This document shows, in pieces, positions 33,923-43,648 of a stretch of DNA of 64,000 nucleotides. Each line of letters opens with the position of its first letter. The first letter of the stretch is position 1. The translations under genes were made by a program, and so were the position numbers. The notes under the pieces were generated by a model. That model ran no database searches, was not told the origin of the DNA, and worked only from the letters and a program-made list of their open reading frames with translations. The stretch is from positions 5,456,001 through 5,520,000 of the forward strand of contig CBDETD010000002.1 of assembly GCA_965242805.1 (NCBI GenBank), given 5' to 3'. Source of the DNA: JANQEU01 sp965242805. GTDB lineage: Bacteria; Bacteroidota; Bacteroidia; Cytophagales; Cyclobacteriaceae.

Positions 33923-35890
33923 ATGGACAAACCTTATATCTCCCCTGAAATACGACTTAATGAGCTTACCATACGGTCCATGGTGATCGGAGCACTATTA
34001 TCAATCATACTTGGAGCTGCAAATGCCTATTTCGGATTGTTTTCCGGGTTGACTGTTTCCGCTTCGATCCCTGCTGCTGTGATATCTATGGCCATATTGA
34101 AAGCCTTCAAGGATGCTAACATTCTTGAAAACAATATGGTACAAACAGCGGCTTCGGCGGGAGAATCTCTCGCTGCTGGAGTGATATTTACGATCCCAGC
34201 TTTAGTATTAATGGGATATTGGCAGGAATTCAACTACATAGAGACGACACTGATTTCAATTTGTGGAGGTATTCTTGGTGTGTTGTTTACAATTCCTCTC
34301 CGTAAAGCCTTGATTGTAAAGGAAAAATTGATGTTTCCTGAAGGTGTAGCGACAGCTGAAGTTCTGAAAACGGGAGAAAAAGGAGGGGAGTCTGTTAAGT
34401 TTCTTGTATACGGAAGTTTACTTGGAGGGCTTTATAAGATTGGAGTTGAAGCTCTCAACCTTTGGGAAGGTTTATTCGAGAAAGCAGCTTTATTACAACA
34501 AAAATATTATCTCTACTTCAGTTTGAATTTGTCTCCTGCTCTGGTTGCAGTCGGCTACATTGTTGGTTTAAATATTGCCACCCTGGTATTTCTTGGAGGG
34601 GTGATCACTTGGTGGATTGCCATGCCCATTTATTTAGGTATGAATGGCTTTGATGCTGTAGCTGCCGATCTTATTGCTGCAGGTCAATTTACCAGTGTGG
34701 AAGATATAAATTCGGAAAACCTAGGAGGAGCCATCTGGAGTGCAAGGCTCAGGTTTCTCGGGGTAGGAGCCATGGTCGTAGGAGGACTATGGGCACTGAT
34801 CAATCTTAGATCTGCGCTTAGTCAGGCGTTTTCCGGTGGTGTTCAGGCTTTTAAAGAGGGTGCTCAAAAGGTTTCAGAAACACTTAGAACGGAATTGGAT
34901 ACTCCGATGCAATGGGTGTTGATCGGTGTAGGTGTATTGATTGTACCGATATTCTTTATTTATCTAACTATCATACAACAAGTTCCAATCACACTTTTTA
35001 TGGCCTTGGTCATGGTTCTTGCGGGATTTCTCTTTTCTTCTGTGGCAGGATATATGGCCGGTCTGGTTGGATCCTCCAACAATCCAATCTCAGGAGTGAC
35101 GATTGCAACAATTCTATCAACAGCTATACTGCTATTGTTGTTAATGGGATCTGATGATCCCTCTCGAGGTGCAGCAGGTGCTATTCTGGTTGGAGCGGTC
35201 GTATGTTGTGCAGCTGCTATTGCAGGGGACAATATGCAGGATTTAAAAGCTGGTCATGTATTGGGAGCCACTCCTCGTAATCAGCAGGTTATGCAGATGA
35301 TTGGTGTAATTGCCGGTGCTTTGTTAATCGCACCAGTGTTAAATCTGCTTTTGGAATCAAAAGGAATTGGAGCTCCTACAATAGAGAATCCGGATCCATT
35401 AACAGCACCACAGGCAACTTTGATGATGAGCGTGGCTACAGGAATTTTCGGTGGAGATCTTCCATGGACTATTATAATTATTGGTGCTTTCATTGGTGCC
35501 TCGATAATTGTTGCCGACATATACCTGAAATCTATTGGTAGTAGTTTCCGAATGCCAGTTTTGGCAGTTGCTGTAGGACTCTATTTGCCTTTTCAATTGG
35601 ATTCATCCATATTCGTCGGAGGTGTCATAGCATGGTTCCTACAATCGGGATACAAAAAGATCACAAACAAGGAGGCTATTGAAAAGGCCTCAAATTCAGG
35701 ATTACTGGTGGCTTCCGGTTTAATTACCGGAGAGGCTCTCATGGGAATATTGATCGCGTTACTGGCAACATTTGCAATCGATCTTGAGATTGCGGAAGTA
35801 GCACCAGGTGGAAGTTGGCTTGGATTACTTCTGCTGGCCTTAGTTGTTTTCTATCTTATCAGAACAGTAAAGTCCGTTTCTAAGCGATAA
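33923..35890 (+). CDS. OPT family oligopeptide transporter
   Basis: 655 residues and about 15 transmembrane helices. The N-terminal phrase PEIRLNELTIRSMVIGALLS, NAYFGLFSGLTVSASIPAAV, TAASAGESLAAGVIFTIPAL, MFPEGVATAEVLKTGE and the central GATPRNQQVMQMIGV are characteristic of the bacterial OPT family. Members take up oligopeptides or metal-peptide chelates with protons across the inner membrane. Its stop overlaps by 11 bases the end of the convergent kinase gene. A perfect inverted repeat lies just upstream and may control it. Confidence 0.93.
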   Translation: MDKPYISPEIRLNELTIRSMVIGALLSIILGAANAYFGLFSGLTVSASIPAAVISMAILKAFKDANILENNMVQTAASAGESLAAGVIFTIPALVLMGYWQEFNYIETTLISICGGILGVLFTIPLRKALIVKEKLMFPEGVATAEVLKTGEKGGESVKFLVYGSLLGGLYKIGVEALNLWEGLFEKAALLQQKYYLYFSLNLSPALVAVGYIVGLNIATLVFLGGVITWWIAMPIYLGMNGFDAVAADLIAAGQFTSVEDINSENLGGAIWSARLRFLGVGAMVVGGLWALINLRSALSQAFSGGVQAFKEGAQKVSETLRTELDTPMQWVLIGVGVLIVPIFFIYLTIIQQVPITLFMALVMVLAGFLFSSVAGYMAGLVGSSNNPISGVTIATILSTAILLLLLMGSDDPSRGAAGAILVGAVVCCAAAIAGDNMQDLKAGHVLGATPRNQQVMQMIGVIAGALLIAPVLNLLLESKGIGAPTIENPDPLTAPQATLMMSVATGIFGGDLPWTIIIIGAFIGASIIVADIYLKSIGSSFRMPVLAVAVGLYLPFQLDSSIFVGGVIAWFLQSGYKKITNKEAIEKASNSGLLVASGLITGEALMGILIALLATFAIDLEIAEVAPGGSWLGLLLLALVVFYLIRTVKSVSKR

Positions 35891-37238
35891 GACTAGAAGG
35901 AAGACTAATAATAAACGTCGTCTGGGTCGATCCTGATTGCAATTCCAGGTGACCGCCATGAAGATTCAGGATTTGCCGTGAAAGGCTTAATCCAATTCCT
36001 GATCCGTTTTCCTTAGTTGTATAAAATGGAACGAAAATCCTATCTGTTTTTGATTGTGGGATACCGGGTCCATTATCTGACACCTTGATCAGGAAAGATT
36101 CGCGATTGAGTTCGGTGGAAACAAGTATCTTTCCTTTTTCTGTCTCTTCCAGCGCTTCTACGGAATTCTTCAGCAAATTGATCAATACCTGTTGAATCAA
36201 GTTCTGGTCCACATTGATTTTATGGTTTTGGGCTTCATTGATCAGGGCTATTTGAGTATCCTTGATATCCGATCCGATAAGAATTAAAACTTCAGATATT
36301 AAGTTTCTGCAATCAACTAATTCAAACTCAGGTTGCGGGATTCGAGTAAGTTTTCGATAGTCCTGAACGAATTTCAGGATACCTTTACTACGATCCTTAA
36401 TGGTGTGGATTGCCTGCACCACATCATCCATTTGCTCCTGATCAAGTTCTTCCAAAGGTATGATGGATCCGTTATGGGTGAGGATCATTTCTACTGTCTC
36501 GGTCAATGAAACCAGGGGAGTCACCGAATTCATGGTTTCATGAGTCAAAATTCTGATCAATTTGTGCCATGCTTCAATTTCCTTTTGTTGTATTTCGGAC
36601 CGAATATCCTGAAATGAGATGATCTTATATCGTTTGTCAAGGATTTTGACAATAGTCGAATTCACTGAAAAGTAATTGATCTTCTCATCAATTCTTTGTT
36701 CGATCAGATGTCTTTTGGAGTCTTCAGAGTGCAGGAGGCTCCTAATAAATGAAATGTTAGGATTTTTTAGATTCTTCCAATTCCTGATCTTGGGGAATGA
36801 AAGTAATTCGCAGGCCTGTTGATTCATCAGTTCAATTTCTTCCTTATCGTTGAAAGTAATTATTCCAAATTCGATTTGATCAACAAGTTGATTAAGAAAA
36901 TGAAATTGAGCTGCCTTTTCCGTTTCCAGCTCTTTTAATGTTTCAATTAGTTGGCTGAACGATGCATTTAGAGTGCGGAATGATTGGTTTCCAGGATTTG
37001 CAGAAAAACTAGCAGAAAAATCTCCATCTTTTACTGATGCAAGGAATCTGCTTAGTTCGTTATTGGTTTTATTAACAAACCTCGTCAACTCCGTGATCTG
37101 ACCAATGATCAATGAAATCAATATAACTTGTGTGAAGAAAAGGTCGGTCCGTAGAAAGATAGAGGAGAGGGCCACCAAAGACGCGAATAGCAAGATTACT
37201 CGAATAAGAAGACGAAGGAAAAAGCTGTTATAGACCAT
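35880..37238 (-). CDS. Membrane sensor histidine kinase, NtrB/NtrY-like
   Basis: 452 residues. Two N-terminal helices (about 6-28 and 33-48) lie with almost no periplasmic loop between them. A HAMP-like linker (50-80), a PAS domain (about 110-215), the H-box RILTHETMNSVTPL with His233, and a HATPase domain (NLLKNSVEALEE, SDNGPGIPQ, GSGIGLSLSRQI) follow. It presumably senses a membrane or cytoplasmic cue and phosphorylates the adjacent activator. Its start lies 11 bases inside the end of the regulator gene, so the two are translationally coupled. Confidence 0.92.
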   Translation of the reverse strand: MVYNSFFLRLLIRVILLFASLVALSSIFLRTDLFFTQVILISLIIGQITELTRFVNKTNNELSRFLASVKDGDFSASFSANPGNQSFRTLNASFSQLIETLKELETEKAAQFHFLNQLVDQIEFGIITFNDKEEIELMNQQACELLSFPKIRNWKNLKNPNISFIRSLLHSEDSKRHLIEQRIDEKINYFSVNSTIVKILDKRYKIISFQDIRSEIQQKEIEAWHKLIRILTHETMNSVTPLVSLTETVEMILTHNGSIIPLEELDQEQMDDVVQAIHTIKDRSKGILKFVQDYRKLTRIPQPEFELVDCRNLISEVLILIGSDIKDTQIALINEAQNHKINVDQNLIQQVLINLLKNSVEALEETEKGKILVSTELNRESFLIKVSDNGPGIPQSKTDRIFVPFYTTKENGSGIGLSLSRQILNLHGGHLELQSGSTQTTFIISLPSSLIA

Positions 37239-38586
37239 ATTTCTCCAGTCTGCGGTATAAAGCCAACCGATCTATTCCAAGATCTTTTGCTGCATGTGTA
37301 ATATTTCCCTTATTCTTTTCCAGCGCTTTAAGTATCAGTCTTTTTTCCATTTCCTTCAAATCAAGTGAATCTCCTAGTTCTTCTTTTGATCCGAACTGAA
37401 ATGAGTGAGGAGTCAAAATTGGATCTTCTGACATGATGACGGCTCGCTCGATCGAATGCTTCAACTCCCTTACATTTCCAGGCCAATGATATTCCTTCAA
37501 CGCCTTGAGTGTTTCGTTGGAAATCTTCACTGAACTTTTTTGATATTTCTTTTTGAAAATGTTGAGGAAGTGAGCCGTGATTTCGGGGAGATCATCGATA
37601 CGTTCCCTTAAACTGGGGAGAGGTATCTCAATAGTATTGATACGATAGAGAAGATCCTGCCTAAATTCATCCTGTTTTGTCACTTCATGAAGGTCCTGAT
37701 TCGTAGCCGAGATCAAACGAATGTCCAGTGATTCTTCCTTATTGGATCCAATTTTAGTAACAGTCTTTTTTTGTAAAACACTAAGTAATTTGGACTGCTG
37801 TGTTTTGTTGATATTTCCAATCTCATCCAGAAACAAGGTTCCTCCATTGGCAGCCTGAAATTTTCCAATTCGGTCCTCCTTAGCATCCGTAAAAGATCCT
37901 TTCAAATGACCGAATAACTCTGATTCGAACAATGATTCGGACAATGACCCAAGATCAATCTTTATAAATGCCTGATCTCTTCTATTTGATTGATTATGAA
38001 TCGCCATTGCAACAAGTTCTTTCCCTGTACCATTTTCACCTAGGATCAAAATATTTGCTTCTGTTGGAGCGACTTTATGGATTGTTGACAGGACAGATTG
38101 TATAGCTCTGGATTTTCCTATGATTGGATCAATATCAGTACTTGACTGCCTTAAAATGCTGTTTGCATCCTTCAACTCCAGTATTTGATTATTTGCGCGT
38201 TTTAGGTTTAGTACATTGATAATTGTGGAAAGAAGTTTTTCATTTTGCCATGGTTTGGTGATAAAGTCACGAGCACCTTTTTTCATGGCTTTTACCGCCA
38301 AATCAATCTCACCGTAAGCCGTAATGGGAATAATTTCCAGATCACTGAACTCTTTGACAACCCTGTCGATAATGGCCAGCCCCTCCAAGCCATCATTTTC
38401 ACCTTTGGAGTAATTCATGTCCAACAGAATGAGGTCAATGCTGGTGTCACTTAATACATGTTCAATATTTTGGGGAGAGGGAAGTGTTTTGACAAAGCGA
38501 AATTTCTGTTTTAGAAATAGTTTCGCTGAGGTAAGAACGGCCGGATCGTCATCAATGATCAATATACCTGCGTCAATTTTCTCCAT
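37228..38586 (-). CDS. Sigma-54-dependent response regulator, NtrC family
   Basis: 452 residues from the ATG at 38586. Receiver domain: GILIIDDDPAVL and phosphoacceptor Asp56 in LILLDMNY. AAA+ domain: Walker A GENGTGKE at 183-190, sigma-54 contact loop GSFTDA at 230-235 (a variant of GAFTGA), GGTLFLDEIGN Walker B and the WPGNVREL motif. C-terminal Fis-type helix-turn-helix: NITHAAKDLGIDRLALYRRL. It activates sigma-54 promoters when phosphorylated by the neighbouring kinase. The likely target is the divergent permease pair, whose upstream region has a -24/-12-like element. Confidence 0.95.
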   Translation of the reverse strand: MEKIDAGILIIDDDPAVLTSAKLFLKQKFRFVKTLPSPQNIEHVLSDTSIDLILLDMNYSKGENDGLEGLAIIDRVVKEFSDLEIIPITAYGEIDLAVKAMKKGARDFITKPWQNEKLLSTIINVLNLKRANNQILELKDANSILRQSSTDIDPIIGKSRAIQSVLSTIHKVAPTEANILILGENGTGKELVAMAIHNQSNRRDQAFIKIDLGSLSESLFESELFGHLKGSFTDAKEDRIGKFQAANGGTLFLDEIGNINKTQQSKLLSVLQKKTVTKIGSNKEESLDIRLISATNQDLHEVTKQDEFRQDLLYRINTIEIPLPSLRERIDDLPEITAHFLNIFKKKYQKSSVKISNETLKALKEYHWPGNVRELKHSIERAVIMSEDPILTPHSFQFGSKEELGDSLDLKEMEKRLILKALEKNKGNITHAAKDLGIDRLALYRRLEKYGL

Positions 38587-38678
38587 CTGTATCAAAAACA
38601 AACACTTAAATGTACGTTTTATCTCATTAATTGGGTCTGTAATTCCGTAACTGACTGGTTATTAATGATATACGTGAT

Positions 38679-38694
38679 TGGTATCCAAATTGGA
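38679..38694 (+). promoter_or_regulatory. Sigma-54-like -24/-12 promoter
   Basis: TGG (38679-38681), eight bases, then TTGG (38690-38693): the spacing is exact for the consensus TGG-N8-TTGC, with the -12 C replaced by G. It sits 36 bases before the permease ATG and directly beside the gene for a sigma-54 activator. Confidence 0.5.
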
Positions 38695-38729
38695 TCGTTT
38701 TAGCTGTATTATCAACTAGGCCTACTCAA

Positions 38730-41141
38730 ATGATTCGAAATTTCTTTATCTCCGCACTGAGAAACCTTCTTCGAAACAAGGTTTTCACTCTTCTTAATAT
38801 TGGTGGATTAGTCCTTGGAATAGGTAGCGCAGTCGTTTTGTTCAGCTTCATCAAGCATGAAACAAACTACAACGAATACAACTCCAATTTTGATCGCGTT
38901 TATAGAGTCATCATTGCCGGAGTTAGTCAGGGAACTGATTTCCAAACCTCTCAAGTTCCACATCCTCTTGCGTCCGTTTTGAAAGATGAATTGGCGGGGG
39001 CGGAAAAAGTTGCTCAATTGTTCTACCATGGAGAAGCTCAAATCAGTCTGACTGAATCCGATAAGATCAGGAACTTCATGCAAGATGGAATTGCATTTTC
39101 CGATGAAGATCTTTTTGAAATTCTCGATTTTAATTGGCTTGCGGGTGGAGGTTATTTGGAAACTGGGAAAAGTGTTGTGATTTCAAGAAAAGTTGCTGAA
39201 AAATATTTCAACCTAACACACGATTTCCATTCAGTACTGGGGGAAACATTAGTTATAGACAATACCCATAGTTTAACAATTAGGGGGATTTTCGATGATC
39301 TGCCTGAGCAAACTGATTTTCCTTTTTCCATGATCATTGATTATCAAAGTCAAAATGGAGTGAATGATTACTTTGGAGAAGGTAAACTCTGGGGAAGGTT
39401 AAATGGAAGGACGAATGCGATACTGCTAGTCCCAGAGAATCAGGATACAAATGTCGTAATTCAACAGCTGAATACAATTTGGCCAAAGTATACAGTATTC
39501 GAAGACACACACCTGGAAATACAACCTTTGTCAGATATGCATTACAATACTGATCTGGGGGTTTTGGATGGTAGGGTGTTCCCCAAGCAGGCTTCCTGGA
39601 CACTGACCATAGTTGGAATTCTTTTGATCATGGCTTGTTCTATAAATTTCATTAACCTCTCAACAGCAAAAGCAACAAACCGGGCAAAGGAAGTAGGGAT
39701 ACGAAAAGTGATGGGTAGTGGGAGAAGTCAATTAGTGGTGCAGCATCTTTCTGAAACTTTTTTCATCGTGATGTTAAGTATGATTGCCGCCCTGGCGTTT
39801 GCTGAGCTACTTTTTAAGTGGATTGAACCACTTATAGGGCAATCTTTGAGCCTCACAATCATGCCCAGATTGTGGTTGATTTCGATGGTGATCAGTTTAT
39901 TGTTGGGCATTACGTTATTTTCAGGACTTTATCCTGCCTTTATAATATCTTCCTTCAAACCTGTCAATGCCTTAAAAACGAAGATTGACGCAGTGAAAAG
40001 TAGAGGTAGCCTATCCATGCGTCGCATTTTGGTATTGATCCAATTTATGATATCACAGGCTTTGTTGATAGGTACTATTGTTGCGATCATGCAAAACAAT
40101 TTTCTTAGAACAAAGGAGCTGGGCTTCTCTCATGAAGGGATCATAAGTATTGTTTTGCCGGAAATTGATCATCAAAAGACCCAACTGCTTAAGAATGAGT
40201 TTTTGAAACTGAATGGTGTTTCTCATGCTAGTACACACCTTGGAAGTCCCATTGCGAGAACCAATAATACGGGTACCTTGAAGTTCACTAATGATGATGG
40301 ACAAGTTTTCGAATTTCAATCCACTTTCAAGGATATTGATGAGCATTATCTTGACCTGTTTGATATCAAATTATTGGCGGGGAGAAATGTGTCTGAAAAT
40401 GATGGTTCTGAGGTACTGATAAATATGGGCACGGTTAAGGATATGGGACTTATCAATCCACAGGAAGCAATTGGGCAGCATCTAACAACGGATTATGGTG
40501 GAAATTATCTTATTTCCGGAGTGGTGGATGATTTTTTCAATAGATCATTTAAAAATGAACAATGGAATTTAATTCTGTCTTATAATCAAAACTATTTCTA
40601 CGAATTAGCATTAAGGCTTGAAAGCAATTCGCCTGCGGCCATAGAAGGAGTAATTGCCGGAATGAACAAGATTTGGGAAGATGTGTATCCGGAGTACGTA
40701 CTGAACTATGATTTTCTTGAGGAATCAATTGCGTCCAGCTATCAGGCTGAAGATAGAATGGTTCGATTGTTCAGAATATTTGCCGCAATAACTATTGTCA
40801 TCGGGTGCCTGGGCTTATATGGTTTAATAGATTTCATTGCGATCAAAAAGATGAAGGAAATTGGGATCCGAAAGGTTTTGGGGGCGAGTCTCATCAACAT
40901 CCTGAATCTCTTTGCTCGAGAAATGGTCTTCCTTATTACTCTTTCAATGCTTATAGCCGGGCCGCTCATGTATATATTCCTCCGACAATGGTTGGAGTCT
41001 TATGAAAGTCGTATTGATTTAGGCGCTACCGCTTTTTTAATAGCCTTCTTGTCAATTGCGTTTATCGCGATATTGACAATGGGTTACCGTTCATATAGGG
41101 CTTCAACAATGAATCCTGTTCTTACTCTCAAAGACGAATAG
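38730..41141 (+). CDS. MacB/FtsX-like ABC transporter permease 1
   Basis: 803 residues with the double FtsX architecture common in Bacteroidota. The N-terminal start NFFISALRNLLRNKVFTLLNIGGLVLGIG contains TM1. A periplasmic MacB-type domain follows, then three helices (about 285-310, 340-365, 385-405) around ATNRAKEVGIRKVMGSGRSQLV. A second half repeats the scheme, ending ALSINIL-type FtsX helices with KKMKEIGIRKVLGASLINIL. No ATPase gene is adjacent, so it must use one encoded elsewhere. The likely role is export, mechanotransmission or lipoprotein/envelope work. Predicted target of the adjacent sigma-54 activator. Confidence 0.92.
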   Translation: MIRNFFISALRNLLRNKVFTLLNIGGLVLGIGSAVVLFSFIKHETNYNEYNSNFDRVYRVIIAGVSQGTDFQTSQVPHPLASVLKDELAGAEKVAQLFYHGEAQISLTESDKIRNFMQDGIAFSDEDLFEILDFNWLAGGGYLETGKSVVISRKVAEKYFNLTHDFHSVLGETLVIDNTHSLTIRGIFDDLPEQTDFPFSMIIDYQSQNGVNDYFGEGKLWGRLNGRTNAILLVPENQDTNVVIQQLNTIWPKYTVFEDTHLEIQPLSDMHYNTDLGVLDGRVFPKQASWTLTIVGILLIMACSINFINLSTAKATNRAKEVGIRKVMGSGRSQLVVQHLSETFFIVMLSMIAALAFAELLFKWIEPLIGQSLSLTIMPRLWLISMVISLLLGITLFSGLYPAFIISSFKPVNALKTKIDAVKSRGSLSMRRILVLIQFMISQALLIGTIVAIMQNNFLRTKELGFSHEGIISIVLPEIDHQKTQLLKNEFLKLNGVSHASTHLGSPIARTNNTGTLKFTNDDGQVFEFQSTFKDIDEHYLDLFDIKLLAGRNVSENDGSEVLINMGTVKDMGLINPQEAIGQHLTTDYGGNYLISGVVDDFFNRSFKNEQWNLILSYNQNYFYELALRLESNSPAAIEGVIAGMNKIWEDVYPEYVLNYDFLEESIASSYQAEDRMVRLFRIFAAITIVIGCLGLYGLIDFIAIKKMKEIGIRKVLGASLINILNLFAREMVFLITLSMLIAGPLMYIFLRQWLESYESRIDLGATAFLIAFLSIAFIAILTMGYRSYRASTMNPVLTLKDE

Positions 41142-41143
41142 AC

Positions 41144-43579
41144 ATGCTTAGAAATTACATCATAACTGCACTTAGAAATCTAAAACGTAACAAAGTCTAC
41201 ACGTTGCTTAACGTTATTGGGCTGGCACTTGGAATTGGCTGCGCAATGGTCATTTTCAAGGTGATCACCTATGAACTAAGCTTTGATAAACAGCATGCCA
41301 ATTTCGATAGGATATACAGAGTTGTAAGTCAGAACATCTATCCTGATCGCGTGGACAAAGGTCAGGGAACACCTCACCCGGTTGGCCCTGCCTTAATTGA
41401 GGATTATTCGGAATTGGAGGAAGTGGTTAGGGTCCATTACGCATATGGGGATCAGATCAACATAACATCAGAAGATGGTGAATTCAATAAATTCCTTTTT
41501 GAGCGTGGGCTGGCATTCACTGAAAATAGTTATTTCAAGGTTTTTGATGTGGAGTGGATTATTGGAGATCCCAATACCGCCTTGACAGAACCTCGAACTG
41601 TTGTTATAACTGTTTCAACCGCTGAGAAATTGTTTGGTCTTGGGAGGGATGAAGTTGAAATGGCCATTGATAGGTTGATCAACTATAACAGCAAAGAAGA
41701 TTTTAAAGTCGTGGGTGTCATCGAAGATCCAGTTGAGACCACCAATTTCCCTTTTGCATTCTTATTCGAATATCAGTCTGGACTGGAGAAGATCAATCCA
41801 TACTTCGGTGATGGTAAGAGTTGGAATTCAACAAGTTCCAATACCAATACCTATCTAATACCTGTTGATGGTGAATCATTTGATCCAGCTGCATTTGATC
41901 TCAAACTTATTGATCTGGTAGAAAAATATCACGGAGAAGGTGAATCAGAAAATGATAGGTATCTGCTACAACCAATGTCAGATATTCATTTCAATGATGA
42001 ATATGGCAACAATCATGGAACGACCTCTATGAACTTTCTGGTGGCGCTGGGTATCATTGGCGTTTTTCTTATAGTTACGGCATGTATCAACTTTGTGAAC
42101 CTTGCCACAGCGCAGGCAGCTAACAGGGCAAAGGAAATTGGTATAAGGAAGGCGATAGGCAGTCTCGGAAGTCAGTTAGTCACACAGTTTTTAAGTGAAA
42201 TATCCCTGATCACCCTGATCGCAGTTTTGATTTCTCTGGCAATAAGTGAATTGATGTTTGTCAATCTCGAAGAAATCATCGGATATCGACTTCACTTGGA
42301 CTTATGGGAAGATCCTGTGACACTACCGTTTCTTTTGATCCTTTTTGTATTGGTCAGCTTGTTATCAGGTTTTTATCCCTCTGTTTTATTGTCGAGGATG
42401 AATGCGGTCATGGCGTTGAAGAACAGAATAACTTCACGCAACCATTCTGGCGGTATTTCCTTAAGAAAAGGGTTGGTTATCCTTCAATTTGCTATTACCC
42501 AGTTCCTGATCATAGGAACTCTTATTGTGTCCGCACAAATGGATTATTTTTTGACAAAAGATCTGGGATTCCGTACGGATGCAATTATTACAACATATCT
42601 CCCAGAAAGAGATCAGGTAAAAATGGATAGATTCAGACAGGAAATGATAAGTTCAGCGGCGATAGAAGAAGTCACCTTTTCACTTAGTCAACCAGCCGGA
42701 AATAGTAATTCTCATTCAAACTTCAATTATGCACCACTTGAGAGTGTAACTAGCTATCATGGAAATTTCAAACCTGTGGATGAGAGGTTTCTTGATTTTT
42801 ATGAAATTAAGTTACTGGCAGGAAGGAAAATTCAAAAAGGTGACTCAGCCAATGTCGTTATAAATCAGAAAATAGCTGATCTGATGGGTTTCAAGGGAAA
42901 ATATGATGACGCCATTGGGGAAAAATTGTCCTCAGGGTGGGGAGGTGAAAAAACAGTGGTAGGCGTAGTAGAAGACTTTCATCTGTATGAGTTGGGAAGA
43001 GAAATGGATTATGTCCTGTTCCTGAATGTACCCAGGGTTTTTTACAGCATCTCATTTAAGACGTCCTCACTTGAGTCAATTAAAAGTGCAATCGATCATT
43101 ATGAGAGTTCATGGGAGAAAGTTTATCCGGAATACGTGGTGGACTATGACTTTTATGATGAGGAGATAGCTGAAAGGTATGAATATGAACAAAACATATC
43201 AGCCCTTCTTCGGATCTTCGCTATTATTTCAATTTTGATTGGCTGCCTGGGATTGTATGGTCTAATCTCCTTTGTGGCGATCAATAAGACAAAGGAAATT
43301 GGTGTTAGAAAGGTATTGGGGGCATCCGTATTCAATATCCTTGGAATATTCTCAAGAGAAATCATAATACTTATGGGAGTTGCTTTCCTTTTTGCTGCCC
43401 CATTGGGCTACTACGTGATGAATGAGTGGCTGAAAGAATACGCGTATAGGATACCAATAGGAATGGAGGTGTTTGTGATTGCCTTCATAATCACACTGAT
43501 TATTGCTATTGCCACCATAAGCCATCGGACTATTTCATCGGCTCTGATCAACCCTGCTACAACCTTGAAGGACGAGTAG
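41144..43579 (+). CDS. MacB/FtsX-like ABC transporter permease 2
   Basis: 811 residues, a tandem paralogue of the previous gene, starting two bases after its stop. The N-terminus (NYIITALRNLKRNKVYTLLN), the central AANRAKEIGIRKAIGSLGSQLV and the C-terminal NKTKEIGVRKVLGASVFNIL and NPATTLKDE repeat the same scheme. The shared ending T-L-K-D-E in both shows duplication. They may form a heterodimer with one shared ATPase. Regulation is as for permease 1. Confidence 0.92.
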   Translation: MLRNYIITALRNLKRNKVYTLLNVIGLALGIGCAMVIFKVITYELSFDKQHANFDRIYRVVSQNIYPDRVDKGQGTPHPVGPALIEDYSELEEVVRVHYAYGDQINITSEDGEFNKFLFERGLAFTENSYFKVFDVEWIIGDPNTALTEPRTVVITVSTAEKLFGLGRDEVEMAIDRLINYNSKEDFKVVGVIEDPVETTNFPFAFLFEYQSGLEKINPYFGDGKSWNSTSSNTNTYLIPVDGESFDPAAFDLKLIDLVEKYHGEGESENDRYLLQPMSDIHFNDEYGNNHGTTSMNFLVALGIIGVFLIVTACINFVNLATAQAANRAKEIGIRKAIGSLGSQLVTQFLSEISLITLIAVLISLAISELMFVNLEEIIGYRLHLDLWEDPVTLPFLLILFVLVSLLSGFYPSVLLSRMNAVMALKNRITSRNHSGGISLRKGLVILQFAITQFLIIGTLIVSAQMDYFLTKDLGFRTDAIITTYLPERDQVKMDRFRQEMISSAAIEEVTFSLSQPAGNSNSHSNFNYAPLESVTSYHGNFKPVDERFLDFYEIKLLAGRKIQKGDSANVVINQKIADLMGFKGKYDDAIGEKLSSGWGGEKTVVGVVEDFHLYELGREMDYVLFLNVPRVFYSISFKTSSLESIKSAIDHYESSWEKVYPEYVVDYDFYDEEIAERYEYEQNISALLRIFAIISILIGCLGLYGLISFVAINKTKEIGVRKVLGASVFNILGIFSREIIILMGVAFLFAAPLGYYVMNEWLKEYAYRIPIGMEVFVIAFIITLIIAIATISHRTISSALINPATTLKDE

Positions 43580-43602
43580 CTTTGTTGTGACGGGCGGTAG
43601 TT

Positions 43603-43630
43603 TTGTAAGCGTCAATCTTTGTTATATTTG
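43603..43630 (+). promoter_or_regulatory. Bacteroidota-type promoter of the sodium symporter gene
   Basis: TTG at 43603-43605, 17 bases, then TATATTTG at 43623-43630, which matches TAnnTTTG. It ends 18 bases before the ATG at 43649. Confidence 0.6.
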
Positions 43631-43648
43631 GCCCCAAATTATTGACCT

